Source: JAFGXT01 sp963677165 (GTDB taxonomy: Bacteria; Verrucomicrobiota; Lentisphaeria; Victivallales; SZUA-371). Taken from it: DNA of 64,000 nt. The notes below the pieces were generated by a model, which saw only the letters and a program-made list of their open reading frames with translations, made no database searches and was not told the DNA's origin. The stretch's first letter is position 1, and each line of letters starts with the position of its first letter. A program made the position numbers and the translations under genes. Below, piece by piece: positions 25,062 to 34,022 of this stretch. The stretch lies in NCBI GenBank assembly GCA_963677165.2, contig CAXXSX010000001.1, positions 186,001 through 250,000 of the forward strand. Reading direction: 5' to 3'.

Positions 25062-27491
25062 ATGGCAATCATGTTTAAGATAAGAGAAAATATTAAAAAT
25101 GTGTTGATAATACCGTTACTGGTATTCTCGGTCTGCATGATTGCAGCTGAAAAGGAAGACCCTATTACTGAGATAACTCTTAACAAGAAAAGGGCAGAAG
25201 TTGAGCGCCAGGAGTATTATAGTGATGCTAATAACAAAACGATCGCAGGTAATAAAGCCTTTGAGAAAAAGGAATATCAGAAAGCAATAGATAATTATCT
25301 TGACGCTATTGGTCTGTTAAAAAAATGCAGTTTAGTTAATAAGAATGTTAAGGCAAAAATTGCAAGCTGTAAAAGGAAAATAGCTCAGTCGTATGAATAT
25401 TGGTCTCGTTCACTTTTTCTCCAGGCTGAAAAGGAACTTCAGGTTCAGAATTTGACGACTGCGATTGAATTATGTAATAAGGCCTCAGCTGTTTATCCTC
25501 CTTCTAAAAAACGTAATGATGAACTTATTAAACAATATAAGGATACTAAGAAAAAGCTTGCATTTAGAGTTAATACTGGTGTTGATTCAGTAATTGCTGA
25601 CCTTGAACAGCGTAAGTACAATATTGCATTATTGATGCGTCAGGGTAAAAGCTTTATGGAGGCTGGTGAACTCGATAAAGCGCGTGATAAGTTTGAAGAA
25701 ATCTTGGTGATTGATCCGTATAACACTGATGCCAATGACATGATTTACCGTGTAAATCTTAAGTCATTTAAACAGGCAAAATTAAGATATAATAACACAC
25801 ACAATAAAGGAATCACGGAAGCTGAATGGAAAGGTGTAAATTCAATACTTCCTAAAACATATACGGGTGTCAAAAGTAATTTAAATGCACCAATAAAAAA
25901 AGAGATTGTTGAAGATGCAATCTATAAAAAGCTGCGTACTATAAAAATTGATCACATTGAATTTGAGGAAGTTTCTATTCCTACTGTAATCAAATTTTTG
26001 AAAATGCGTAGTAAAGATATTGACCCTGAAAAGATTGGTGTTAACATCTTTATTCGTCCATCTACGGGTGAAAACGTTCGGCGAAATGAATTGACTGCTT
26101 CTGCCGCCGCTCCTGCTCCTGCATTGGGTGATGATGATTTTGGCGATGATGATGATGATTTTGGCGATGATGACGATGCTGGCGGTGCCACTAAGGGGGC
26201 AACCAAAAAAGTTGATAATATGCCTACCGTTACTATGGTGGTAAGTGATATTTCACTTTTCGATGCGATTCGTTATATTTGTCGTGCAGCAAATCTGAAA
26301 TATCGTGTTGAAAAATATGCGGTTGTTATCGCACCTCAAGATGTTCCTCTTGATGATGTAGAAACTAGAATTTATCCTATTGAGCATGAATCAATTGATT
26401 CTATCGGTGGGGGAGATACTGAAGCTGTTAAGCAGCATTTTGTTAGTCGTGGTGTTACCTTTCCAATTGGAGCTAAGATTGTTTATGACAGCCGTATCAG
26501 TCGTTTGATTGCGACTAACACGCCTGAAAACCTTAAGAAAATTGAAGCGATCATCCATAATGAATTGAATACTGTTGATCCGCAGGTTTTGATTCAGGCT
26601 AAGTTTGTTGAAATTTCCCAGGATGATATAGATGAACTTGGATTTGATTATTCTTTGAGTCGGTCTCTTTCCGGTACGAGTCCTATAACCGGGAACTCAT
26701 TCAGCAAGACCGACAGAGGAAGAATTGAGTTTGGAGAAAATGATTCAGTGGTTAGGCCCCTTAGTAAAACAACGGGAGCATCTGATACTGCATTATCCTT
26801 TACTTCTTTTGCTAATGGTTGGACTTTCTCTGCAACGATGTATGCTCTTGACCAGTGTGATTCACTGGATATTCTTTCTACTCCGCGTATTACAACTATG
26901 AATGGTCAGGAAGCGACAATTCGTATGATTCGTGAAGTTTATTATCCAAGCGACTGGTCTGAACCGGAAACAGCAACAACGACGGGTTCTGACAGTAATA
27001 CAACAATCAGTTCTTATGTAAGTTCTATCCCTGAATTTGATGATCCTACAGAAGAAGGTATTGTATTACGTGTTACTCCTAATGTCGATGCCGATCAGTA
27101 TACTATTACTTTGGTAATGACTCCGGTTATTCAGCGTTTTGTTGACTGGACAGACTATTCTTACGATGTGACAGTTAGCGGTTCTACTCAGTCGGTTACT
27201 AATACTATTAAGCAGCCTGTAATTGCAGCCAGGACAGTTGAAACCACGGTTTCTATTTACGACGGCGAGACAATTGTCCTTGGCGGAATTATTAAGGATT
27301 CTGTCACTAATGTTGATGACAACATACCATTCCTTGGAAGACTCCCTTTTATTGGTCGTTTATTCCAGACAAAATCTACCGTAAAAGAAAAGAAAAATTT
27401 GTTGATATTCCTGACATGCCGTCTGGTTAATCCTGATGGTACTCCGATCAGAGAACGTAAGCGTCGCGGTTTGCCAGTGTTCAGACGCTAA
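25062..27491 (+). CDS. Secretin with N-terminal TPR-like region (Amuc_1098-like), copy 2
   Basis: A 809-residue paralogue of the preceding secretin. ATG 25062 is preferred because GGAGG lies directly upstream; a start at 25050 overlaps that site. It has a signal peptide, a helical TPR-like region, an STN-like domain, and the same C-terminal landmarks (YDGETIVLGGIIKD, FLGRLPFIGRLF, NLLIFLTCRLV, GLPVF). At the position of the Gly-rich loop in copy 1 this protein has an aspartate-rich loop (about 354-374, GDDDFGDDDDDFGDDDD). Two secretins in one operon suggest a hetero-oligomeric or alternative channel. A strong terminator follows. Confidence 0.88.
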   Translation: MAIMFKIRENIKNVLIIPLLVFSVCMIAAEKEDPITEITLNKKRAEVERQEYYSDANNKTIAGNKAFEKKEYQKAIDNYLDAIGLLKKCSLVNKNVKAKIASCKRKIAQSYEYWSRSLFLQAEKELQVQNLTTAIELCNKASAVYPPSKKRNDELIKQYKDTKKKLAFRVNTGVDSVIADLEQRKYNIALLMRQGKSFMEAGELDKARDKFEEILVIDPYNTDANDMIYRVNLKSFKQAKLRYNNTHNKGITEAEWKGVNSILPKTYTGVKSNLNAPIKKEIVEDAIYKKLRTIKIDHIEFEEVSIPTVIKFLKMRSKDIDPEKIGVNIFIRPSTGENVRRNELTASAAAPAPALGDDDFGDDDDDFGDDDDAGGATKGATKKVDNMPTVTMVVSDISLFDAIRYICRAANLKYRVEKYAVVIAPQDVPLDDVETRIYPIEHESIDSIGGGDTEAVKQHFVSRGVTFPIGAKIVYDSRISRLIATNTPENLKKIEAIIHNELNTVDPQVLIQAKFVEISQDDIDELGFDYSLSRSLSGTSPITGNSFSKTDRGRIEFGENDSVVRPLSKTTGASDTALSFTSFANGWTFSATMYALDQCDSLDILSTPRITTMNGQEATIRMIREVYYPSDWSEPETATTTGSDSNTTISSYVSSIPEFDDPTEEGIVLRVTPNVDADQYTITLVMTPVIQRFVDWTDYSYDVTVSGSTQSVTNTIKQPVIAARTVETTVSIYDGETIVLGGIIKDSVTNVDDNIPFLGRLPFIGRLFQTKSTVKEKKNLLIFLTCRLVNPDGTPIRERKRRGLPVFRR

Positions 27492-27512
27492 TGTAATTGA
27501 CATAAAATTATT

Positions 27513-27546
27513 AAGGCCGCATGTTGCTAAACATGCGGCCTTTTTT
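27513..27546 (+). terminator. Strong rho-independent terminator of the pilus-like operon
   Basis: GGCCGCATGTT (27515-27525) pairs perfectly with AACATGCGGCC (27530-27540) around the loop GCTA, followed by six T. The flanking AA/TT extends the stem. The A-run on the left also allows it to act on the opposite strand for the convergent gene at 27582. Confidence 0.93.
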
Positions 27547-27581
27547 ACATTGTAATATTAAAAAAATAAAGCTGAAACTAA

Positions 27582-27893
27582 TTATTTTTTTGTCTGACTT
27601 TTAACTTCTTCAATCTTGGCATCCAGTTTTGCTGCTTTTATAACAAGTTTGCGCATGGCAGGTTTGTTATCGATTTTAATTGCCAGTTCTTTATGCATCG
27701 CAAGAATTTTTTCATGCAGAAGTTTTAGTTCCGGATCTGTTTTGATTAGTTCGACTCGAAGCTTATGCATTTCATGCTCAAGTGAATTACGTTCTTTAGT
27801 CAGTTTGTCTAATTGAGCGGTAACTGTTCCTGCTAGAGCGACAACTGCCAGACAACTGATTGATAAACCAATAATGATCTTATTTTTCTTCAT
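27582..27893 (-). CDS. Small membrane-anchored or exported coiled-coil protein
   Basis: A 103-residue protein with a hydrophobic N-terminal segment (IIIGLSISCLAVVALAGTVTA) that could be a signal peptide or anchor. It is followed by a single long charged helix predicted as a coiled coil (about 27-100) rich in Lys, Glu and Leu. The ATG at 27893 lies inside the 3' end of dxs (14-base overlap) and AAGGAAA precedes it, so it is translationally coupled to dxs. No family is recognised. It resembles small Spy/OmpH-like periplasmic helical proteins only in general character. Confidence 0.65.
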   Translation of the reverse strand: MKKNKIIIGLSISCLAVVALAGTVTAQLDKLTKERNSLEHEMHKLRVELIKTDPELKLLHEKILAMHKELAIKIDNKPAMRKLVIKAAKLDAKIEEVKSQTKK

Positions 27894-29793
27894 TGATTGT
27901 ATTTCCTTTTGTACTATTGATAAATTTTAAGATTTGTTTGCTGATGGCTTCGGGAGACATCTGAAAAGCTTCCCTCAGCAGTTTTACTTGACCATGTGGA
28001 ATAAATGTATCATTATTCCATCCCAGATGCAGCACGCCATGATGGGAACTGTTAATTAATGTTTCATCAATGATATCAGCGAGTCCACCTTTAATCTGGT
28101 TGTTTTCAAGAGTAATTACCGGCATTTTTTCGGCAATTTGTAACAATAGGTCATAGTCGAAAGGCTTAATATATCTGGTATTAATTACTGTTAGCTCTAT
28201 TCCGTTTTCTGCTAGCGTTTTTGCCACAATTTGAGCGGTCTTTAGTTCATTGCCAACCGCAAAAATTGCTGCATCATTGCCTTCAAGGACAATATCAGCT
28301 TTGCCCGGTTCCATATATATGGGGGCAGCATCTGGGGTGAATTTTTCGCCGGAATGGGTTTTGGGATAACGTATTACTACCGGGCGATTTAATTGATATG
28401 CGGTAAACAGCATATTATGCAGTTCATTTTCTGTGGCTGGCTGCATGATTACCAGATTGGGAATATTGCGTAGAAAGGCAAGGTCATGGATTCCATGGTG
28501 TGTAGGGCCATCTTCAACTACACCGGAACGGTCCTGACAAAATATTACCGGCAGATTCTGCAGGCATACATCGTGGATTACACAATCCAGGGCTCGTTGC
28601 ATAAAAGTAGAGTATACTGCTACTATCGGCCGGAGACCACCAGCGGCAAGTCCAGCAGCGAAGATAACAGCATGTTCTTCCGCTATTCCTGTATCGTAAA
28701 AGCGTTCAGGAAAATTCTGGGCGAATTCGCCCAAGCCGGTTCCTTTTCCCATGGCCGCTACGACAGTAACTACATTTGAATGTGTTTCTGCCAGTTTTAC
28801 GGCAGATTTGCCAAAGGCTTTAGAAAACGTTACAGGAGGAGGTTCATTGATACTTTCACCAGTAATCGGGTCAAAGCTTGACAGACCATGAAATTTTTCC
28901 GGAGCTTGTTCAGCCGGCGAGTATCCACGTCCTTTTTCAGTGATCGTATGGATGATTACCGGGCGATGGGTTTCGCGCGCAGCCTCGAATGTACGTTTTA
29001 ACGTTCTGATATCATGACCGTCTACTGGGCCGATATATCGAATTCCCAGTTCTTCAAAGAAAACCCCGGGAACAAAAATGCTTTTTGTAGCTTCTTCTAA
29101 TCGTGATATACCACGTCTTATGTCTTCGCCGTGTGGTATTTTGTGCAGCATCATTTTTGCCATTGCTTTGAAACGATTATAGCTACGCCCAGAAATGATG
29201 TGATTCAGGCAGCGTGGAATTGCCCCGACATTTTCAGAGATCGACATTTTATTATCGTTAAGAATAATAATTAAGTCACGGGTTGTTTCACGAATATTGT
29301 TAAGCCCTTCCAGAGAAATTCCGCAATTAAGAGAACCATCTCCGACAATGGCAACAACTTTATTGTCATTATTCTGTTTGTCTCTTGCTGCTGCGAGGCC
29401 TAGAGCGGCAGATATAGCAGTTCCAGCATGGCCAGCACCAAAAATATCATGCTCAGATTCGGTACGCGAAAGGAAACCGCTGCATCCATTAAATTGCCGC
29501 AGTGTTTGAAAGAACTCTCTTCTTCCAGTAAGCAGTTTATGAACGTAAGCCTGATGTCCTACATCCCAAATCAGTTTATCATGTGGAGAATTAAATACAC
29601 AATGCAATGCAATCGTCAGTTCCACCACCCCAAGATTGGGAGCCAGATGTCCCCCGTTATGAGCAACTACCTGAATCAGGGTGTCACGGATTTCTGCCGC
29701 TAGTATATTTAATTCATCATCGTTCAGCTTGCGTACATCTTCGGGCGAGTTGATCCGACTGAGGTATTTGTAATCGGAAATTGTGTTATCCAT
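27880..29793 (-). CDS. dxs: 1-deoxy-D-xylulose-5-phosphate synthase
   Basis: Dxs (637 residues) condenses pyruvate with glyceraldehyde-3-phosphate to start the MEP isoprenoid pathway. The thiamine diphosphate domain shows HNGGHLAPNLGVVELTIALH (about 45-64), WDVGHQAYVHKLLTGR, and the GDGSLNCGISLEGLNN motif. IRYIGPVDGHD and the pyrimidine-domain stretch DTGIAEEHAVIFAAGLA, with QDRSGVVEDGPTHHG, are all intact. Length is standard. It is in a minus-strand gene run with larC and pgl upstream and the coiled-coil gene downstream. Confidence 0.97.
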   Translation of the reverse strand: MDNTISDYKYLSRINSPEDVRKLNDDELNILAAEIRDTLIQVVAHNGGHLAPNLGVVELTIALHCVFNSPHDKLIWDVGHQAYVHKLLTGRREFFQTLRQFNGCSGFLSRTESEHDIFGAGHAGTAISAALGLAAARDKQNNDNKVVAIVGDGSLNCGISLEGLNNIRETTRDLIIILNDNKMSISENVGAIPRCLNHIISGRSYNRFKAMAKMMLHKIPHGEDIRRGISRLEEATKSIFVPGVFFEELGIRYIGPVDGHDIRTLKRTFEAARETHRPVIIHTITEKGRGYSPAEQAPEKFHGLSSFDPITGESINEPPPVTFSKAFGKSAVKLAETHSNVVTVVAAMGKGTGLGEFAQNFPERFYDTGIAEEHAVIFAAGLAAGGLRPIVAVYSTFMQRALDCVIHDVCLQNLPVIFCQDRSGVVEDGPTHHGIHDLAFLRNIPNLVIMQPATENELHNMLFTAYQLNRPVVIRYPKTHSGEKFTPDAAPIYMEPGKADIVLEGNDAAIFAVGNELKTAQIVAKTLAENGIELTVINTRYIKPFDYDLLLQIAEKMPVITLENNQIKGGLADIIDETLINSSHHGVLHLGWNNDTFIPHGQVKLLREAFQMSPEAISKQILKFINSTKGNTINEEK

Positions 29794-29868
29794 TAAATTA
29801 TTCCATCACCATTTGTTGGTGATAAATTACACCCTTTCTGGGCATCGTTCAAGAAAATCCGGTTATTA

Positions 29869-31116
29869 TTATTTTCGGATTGTCCGACTGGCGGAAATGG
29901 CAGCCGCATAGACATCTTTTACCGGAATATTATGTTTAGCGGCCAGCTTTCGGCAATCTTCATACTCCGGAGTAACAGTGATATCTTTACCGGATAAAGA
30001 ACCCACTTTAATGGGGACTGGACCGTATTCCGTGTCCACTGTGATTGTCCGGCGGGATAATTTACGCCGTTCCGTACGATGGCGACGAATTCCAAACGTT
30101 GATGTTTCACGAAATATTAATTCTTCCAGTTCCGATACTTTTGAATGTTCGCAAATAACAGTGAGAAGAATGCCCTGCCGCTGTTTTTTCATATAAACTG
30201 GTTGAGAAAAGACTTCTAAAGCTCCGGCATCCCAAAGCAGGTCATATATTCCGCCGATGATTTCAGGAGTAGAGTCGTCAACGTTACATTCCAGAATGGT
30301 ACAAGAATCGTTCTCTTCGCAATTCTGACTATCTGTTTTCTTGAACATAACAGCTCGCAGAAGGTTGGCCCGATGATTCAATTTGCGATGACCAAAGCTG
30401 TTGGCCGAAGCCAACATTGTTCCACCGGATATTTCACTTTTCCAGGTCGACAGCAGAACCGCACCGGTTGGCGTTACCATCTCAAACGGTTCATTTGTTT
30501 GAATAACTTCCATTCCCCGGAGCAATTTAGCTGTGGCTGGAGCCGGAACCGGTAATATACCGTGTTGGCATTTCACCGTTCCGCACCCAACGGGCAGCGC
30601 GCCCACACCCACTTTGTCAATACCAAGCATGTTGAGGGCAAGACAGCATCCGACAATGTCGACAATTGAATCAATTGCTCCCACTTCGTGAAAATGAATT
30701 TTTTCCGGAGTTGTACCATGAACCTCGGCTTCCGCTTCAGCCAGACGCAAAAAGACTTTTAGTGCCATGTTCTTCACTTTTTCTGGCAATTCCGATGAAT
30801 TGATGATGTCGGTAATCTCGAGCAGTCCGCGATGTTGATGATGATGCTCATGATGATGATCATGATGATGCTCATGATGATGCTCATGATGATGCTCATG
30901 TTTGTGCTCGTGGTGATGGTTAATTACGACTTCCGCCCGTAAACCGGTAATTCCTTCGATATTAACCGAATCCGCTTTTATATGATAATGTTCATCAGGC
31001 AAAAGCTTCGCCAGTTGTTGATTGAGCTGTTCTAGATCGGCACCGAGACCGATAAGCGCCCCGAGGATCATGTCTCCGCTGGCACCGCCGATACTGGAGA
31101 ACTGAATGGTTTTCAT
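29869..31116 (-). CDS. larC: LarC-type nickel-pincer cofactor biosynthesis protein
   Basis: LarC (415 residues from this start) inserts nickel into pyridinium-3,5-bisthiocarboxylate mononucleotide to make the cofactor of lactate racemase-like enzymes. The N-terminus MKTIQFSSIGGASGDMILGA matches the family start, so ATG 31116 is preferred over 31149. HFHEVGAIDSIVDIVGCCLA and TPTGAVLL are family motifs. A His-rich insert (about 68-95) may bind or buffer nickel. It is one continuous frame, whereas some lactobacilli make LarC by ribosomal frameshift. LarB and LarE partners and a LarA-like target are not in the window. Confidence 0.9.
   Translation of the reverse strand: MKTIQFSSIGGASGDMILGALIGLGADLEQLNQQLAKLLPDEHYHIKADSVNIEGITGLRAEVVINHHHEHKHEHHHEHHHEHHHDHHHEHHHQHRGLLEITDIINSSELPEKVKNMALKVFLRLAEAEAEVHGTTPEKIHFHEVGAIDSIVDIVGCCLALNMLGIDKVGVGALPVGCGTVKCQHGILPVPAPATAKLLRGMEVIQTNEPFEMVTPTGAVLLSTWKSEISGGTMLASANSFGHRKLNHRANLLRAVMFKKTDSQNCEENDSCTILECNVDDSTPEIIGGIYDLLWDAGALEVFSQPVYMKKQRQGILLTVICEHSKVSELEELIFRETSTFGIRRHRTERRKLSRRTITVDTEYGPVPIKVGSLSGKDITVTPEYEDCRKLAAKHNIPVKDVYAAAISASRTIRK
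30832..30920 (-). repeat. Tandem codon repeat encoding a His-rich tract in larC
   Basis: On the coding strand the tract is a nearly perfect repeat of a 12-base unit (read on the plus strand as CATGATGATGCT), encoding HEHHHEHHH-type units with one Asp and one Gln substitution. Such a tract may vary in copy number by slippage. Its length stays in frame because units are multiples of three. Confidence 0.85.
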
Positions 31117-31175
31117 GGCAAAGTTTCCCGTTGTTTTATCTTGAATCAAAGAGAAAAGTCATTACAAGAAGATGA

Positions 31176-31895
31176 CTATTGTTTACTGATATACCAGTTG
31201 GTGTTTGGATTTTTGATCAATTGAACCGGATATTTGATTTCATTCGTTGTTTCACTAAGCACAAAATCAGTAACATGTTGTTTTTCGGCTCCGGTAGAAA
31301 TAATATAAACTTTTCTTGCTTTATCGATAACCGGAAGAGTCATTGTTATTCTCGGTAATTTGGGTTCCGATGATACCGGAGGAGCTGTATCAATTACCGA
31401 CAATCCGGTTTCTTTTAGCGACTTTGCCATTGGAAAGAGGGATGCCGTATGTCCGTCAGCACCAACCCCCAGCATGACAAGATCAAACAAAGGCATGGGT
31501 TCACCAAAATAATCCTCCAGTTCCTTACGATATGCCTGTGCTGAATCTGCTGCAGACGTATAATTAGTCTTGATTGGATGGAGATTTTCTCTCGGTATAT
31601 TAATTTTGTCCAGGAAAGTTTCTCGTGCCAGACCGTAATTATTTTCTTCATTTTCAATGGGTACAAAACGCTCATCTACCCAAAAAAAGTGTACTTTATC
31701 CCAAGGCAGCAGTTCCTGATTGCCTGCTTTGCCGATCAGGGCAAAAAGTCCCAGCGGCGAACATCCTCCTGAAATTGCAATATTAATTTTGCCTCTGGCT
31801 TTGATGACGCTTAAACTGTAACTGGCCATCGAACTCAACGCGGCTACAGACATTTCGGCCGGTGATTCGAATCTCATTACATTGGTCGGTCTCAT
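31176..31895 (-). CDS. pgl: 6-phosphogluconolactonase
   Basis: Pgl/DevB (239 residues) hydrolyses 6-phosphogluconolactone in the oxidative pentose phosphate pathway. Family landmarks are INIAISGGCSPLGLFALIG (about 36-54), KVHFFWVDERFVP (about 67-79), and LVMLGVGADGHTASLFPMA (about 140-158) with the catalytic His. GAGGAG precedes the ATG. Zwf and Gnd are not in the window. It lies between marC-like and larC genes on the same strand. Confidence 0.95.
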   Translation of the reverse strand: MRPTNVMRFESPAEMSVAALSSMASYSLSVIKARGKINIAISGGCSPLGLFALIGKAGNQELLPWDKVHFFWVDERFVPIENEENNYGLARETFLDKINIPRENLHPIKTNYTSAADSAQAYRKELEDYFGEPMPLFDLVMLGVGADGHTASLFPMAKSLKETGLSVIDTAPPVSSEPKLPRITMTLPVIDKARKVYIISTGAEKQHVTDFVLSETTNEIKYPVQLIKNPNTNWYISKQ

Positions 31896-31942
31896 TTTTA
31901 ATTACTCCTCTTTCTCCATAAATTTATCACAGTGTGGAGAAA

Positions 31943-32557
31943 TCACAAATCTAAAAAGTTTTTTATTCCGGTAAACACAATTTGAGCAGACATACCCGCA
32001 AGAATCAGACCGGTTAATTTACTCAATATTCTGATTCCCTGTCGGCCAATGATTCGTTCAATTAGTGAAGAGAACAGCAGGATTGCTCCAACGGATGCAA
32101 CCGCTGCGGTCAGTCCTGCGCATCCCACTAGATAATGGGGCATAGATTTACTCTCGGAACTCATTACCATTAGTGCTCCTATTGTTCCAGGTCCAATCGC
32201 GAAAGGAATTGCCAGTGGAACCACACTTATATTATCCGATTCCTGACCGGGCTCCTGGACTATTTGTGCTGGTTTATCGCTTAAAAGCTTTACCCCATTC
32301 AGGAACAGAATTGCCCCGGCGCCGATTCGGAATGCGTCTAGAGTCAGTCCCAGCAAGTCAAACAGTTGACGACCCAGGAAGTAAATCAGCAGGCAGATTA
32401 CCAGAATTGCTATTGTGGTCTTGATTGCTGTGTGACGCTGTTTAATGGAGGTCATGTGCCCGGTCATGGCTACAAACATACTTAGTACGAAAAATGGCGT
32501 AAGAATACAAAAAAACTGTACAAATATGCTTACGCATTTTGCAAAAGAGACATCCAT
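31943..32557 (-). CDS. MarC family (UPF0056) integral membrane protein
   Basis: A 204-residue inner-membrane protein with six hydrophobic segments, and the MarC hallmarks: FRIGAGAILFLNGVKLL in the middle, IPFAIGPGTIGALMVMS after the central loop, and a C-terminal GLILAGMSAQIVFTGI. The function of the family is not settled; it was once linked to multidrug resistance. AAGGAAA precedes the start. It is 11 bases from the GT39-like gene and 47 bases from pgl, so co-transcription is likely. Confidence 0.88.
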   Translation of the reverse strand: MDVSFAKCVSIFVQFFCILTPFFVLSMFVAMTGHMTSIKQRHTAIKTTIAILVICLLIYFLGRQLFDLLGLTLDAFRIGAGAILFLNGVKLLSDKPAQIVQEPGQESDNISVVPLAIPFAIGPGTIGALMVMSSESKSMPHYLVGCAGLTAAVASVGAILLFSSLIERIIGRQGIRILSKLTGLILAGMSAQIVFTGIKNFLDL

Positions 32558-32568
32558 TCTATTTTCCT

Positions 32569-33987
32569 TTACTTTCTGACAGCCTGAAAAACTCTATGAT
32601 ATCCATTATTTTTTACGGGTACCAGCTGTTTCAGATTGAATCGTTCAACAAATTTCTGCGGATCATCATTTTTACTCAGGATAACTATCGTTCCATTTTG
32701 CAGTTTGTCAACCTTTCCAACGGGAATGTCATGATTAAGTCTGTGATAATCCACACCGTACATGAGGGCATAAAAGATCAGCGGAAAAGGGTCTCCGCCA
32801 AAACTGATAAATATTGGACCTTGAGAATCTTTCAGCATCCCGATAGTCCCGGCTGGATCATAGTCGTGAGTATAGTAAGGATGGACGAGATTATCGCCGT
32901 TTCCGCCCGAGCTGTCGATAACAGTTTTCGAGAACCAGGGAGCAGTTTCGCGCTGCAGAAATCCGCAGAGCAAAATAATTCCGGCAAGAATCAGAGCTCC
33001 CCGGAAGCTATGGCGCATTGTTTTAAAAGAATGGCGGTTTAAACGGGCCAATGTATACAGCCATATTGGCCAGAGGCACAGCAATACCCGAGGGAAAGGA
33101 TAAACTTTGAGTATGACCAGGGGCAATGGAATCAGAAAGACGAGAAGTTGACCCAAATTGACAAGGTTTGGCTTATGTTGTTTATTAATCGAATAACATC
33201 CTTTTGCCGCCAAAGGAAGTAGAGGAAGCATGGACAGAAGGAGGAGCAGATAGACAACACCGACCGCATGCCATTTATCGTGCCAGCCTTCACCTAGTTT
33301 TACATTCCCCATAAAGCTACTCCAGATCGGCAGATAAAAACAGAAGAATGCGACTACCGGAAGAATTGCAAGGAGTATGATATTTGGTTTGAATATTTTT
33401 GTGAACTTGCGTGGAATCAGATAGAGTGTGATTGCTGCAAACGCCAGCAGGTTTGACGGTACTGTTCCGACGGCTGCCAGAGCCGCTAAAAAGTACCACA
33501 GAGCGTAAATCCATTTCTTATTACGCAGCCGGAATGCAAATTCAAATCCGAGCAGTACAAAGAAAATTCCCATCATATAACCGCGGACCGCAACGGCGTA
33601 AATGGTAAATGGCAGGGATACTGCCAGACATAACGCGGCTAGAAAAGCCATAGTCGTACCGAGGCGTTTTTTCCAGCAGAAATAGATGATCGCAATGCTT
33701 CCGAATGCTGAGCCCAGCGGGACCAGGCGATAATAGAAATCGGGCATGCCGCCGGATATCATTATGCAAAGTTCGGACCATATCCTTTCTGCAAAAGTGA
33801 ATAGAATATGGTTGTTCGGTATTGTATAATGCCAGTAGATATCCGAAATATTTTTGAGGTTGACGAATTGGAGAATCGTCAGAGCCTCATCGAACCAGAG
33901 CTGCCGGAATAGTCCGCTGAACCCGATATAGACCAAGACAATCAATAAAATCCACGGGAAATATCCGGTTATTTTTTTTTCGTCCAT
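32569..33987 (-). CDS. GT39/ArnT-like polytopic glycosyltransferase
   Basis: A 472-residue integral membrane protein with about ten to twelve hydrophobic helices. The first extracytoplasmic loop contains LWFDEALTILQF, the acidic motif typical of the GT-C fold (dolichyl/undecaprenyl-phosphate sugar transferases, PMT_2 domain). The C-terminal about 90 residues form a soluble periplasmic domain. Such enzymes transfer a sugar from a polyprenyl carrier to lipid A, protein or another glycan; the acceptor here is unknown. CGGGGT precedes the ATG. Confidence 0.75.
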   Translation of the reverse strand: MDEKKITGYFPWILLIVLVYIGFSGLFRQLWFDEALTILQFVNLKNISDIYWHYTIPNNHILFTFAERIWSELCIMISGGMPDFYYRLVPLGSAFGSIAIIYFCWKKRLGTTMAFLAALCLAVSLPFTIYAVAVRGYMMGIFFVLLGFEFAFRLRNKKWIYALWYFLAALAAVGTVPSNLLAFAAITLYLIPRKFTKIFKPNIILLAILPVVAFFCFYLPIWSSFMGNVKLGEGWHDKWHAVGVVYLLLLLSMLPLLPLAAKGCYSINKQHKPNLVNLGQLLVFLIPLPLVILKVYPFPRVLLCLWPIWLYTLARLNRHSFKTMRHSFRGALILAGIILLCGFLQRETAPWFSKTVIDSSGGNGDNLVHPYYTHDYDPAGTIGMLKDSQGPIFISFGGDPFPLIFYALMYGVDYHRLNHDIPVGKVDKLQNGTIVILSKNDDPQKFVERFNLKQLVPVKNNGYHRVFQAVRK

Positions 33988-34022
33988 TATTACCCCGTCA
34001 GCTCAGATTGCGTCGTGGTTGT

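Noticed and set aside
30832..30920. CRISPR-like or satellite array
   Set aside because: The repeat is in frame within larC and encodes a His-rich tract with no spacers, so it is a coding microsatellite.
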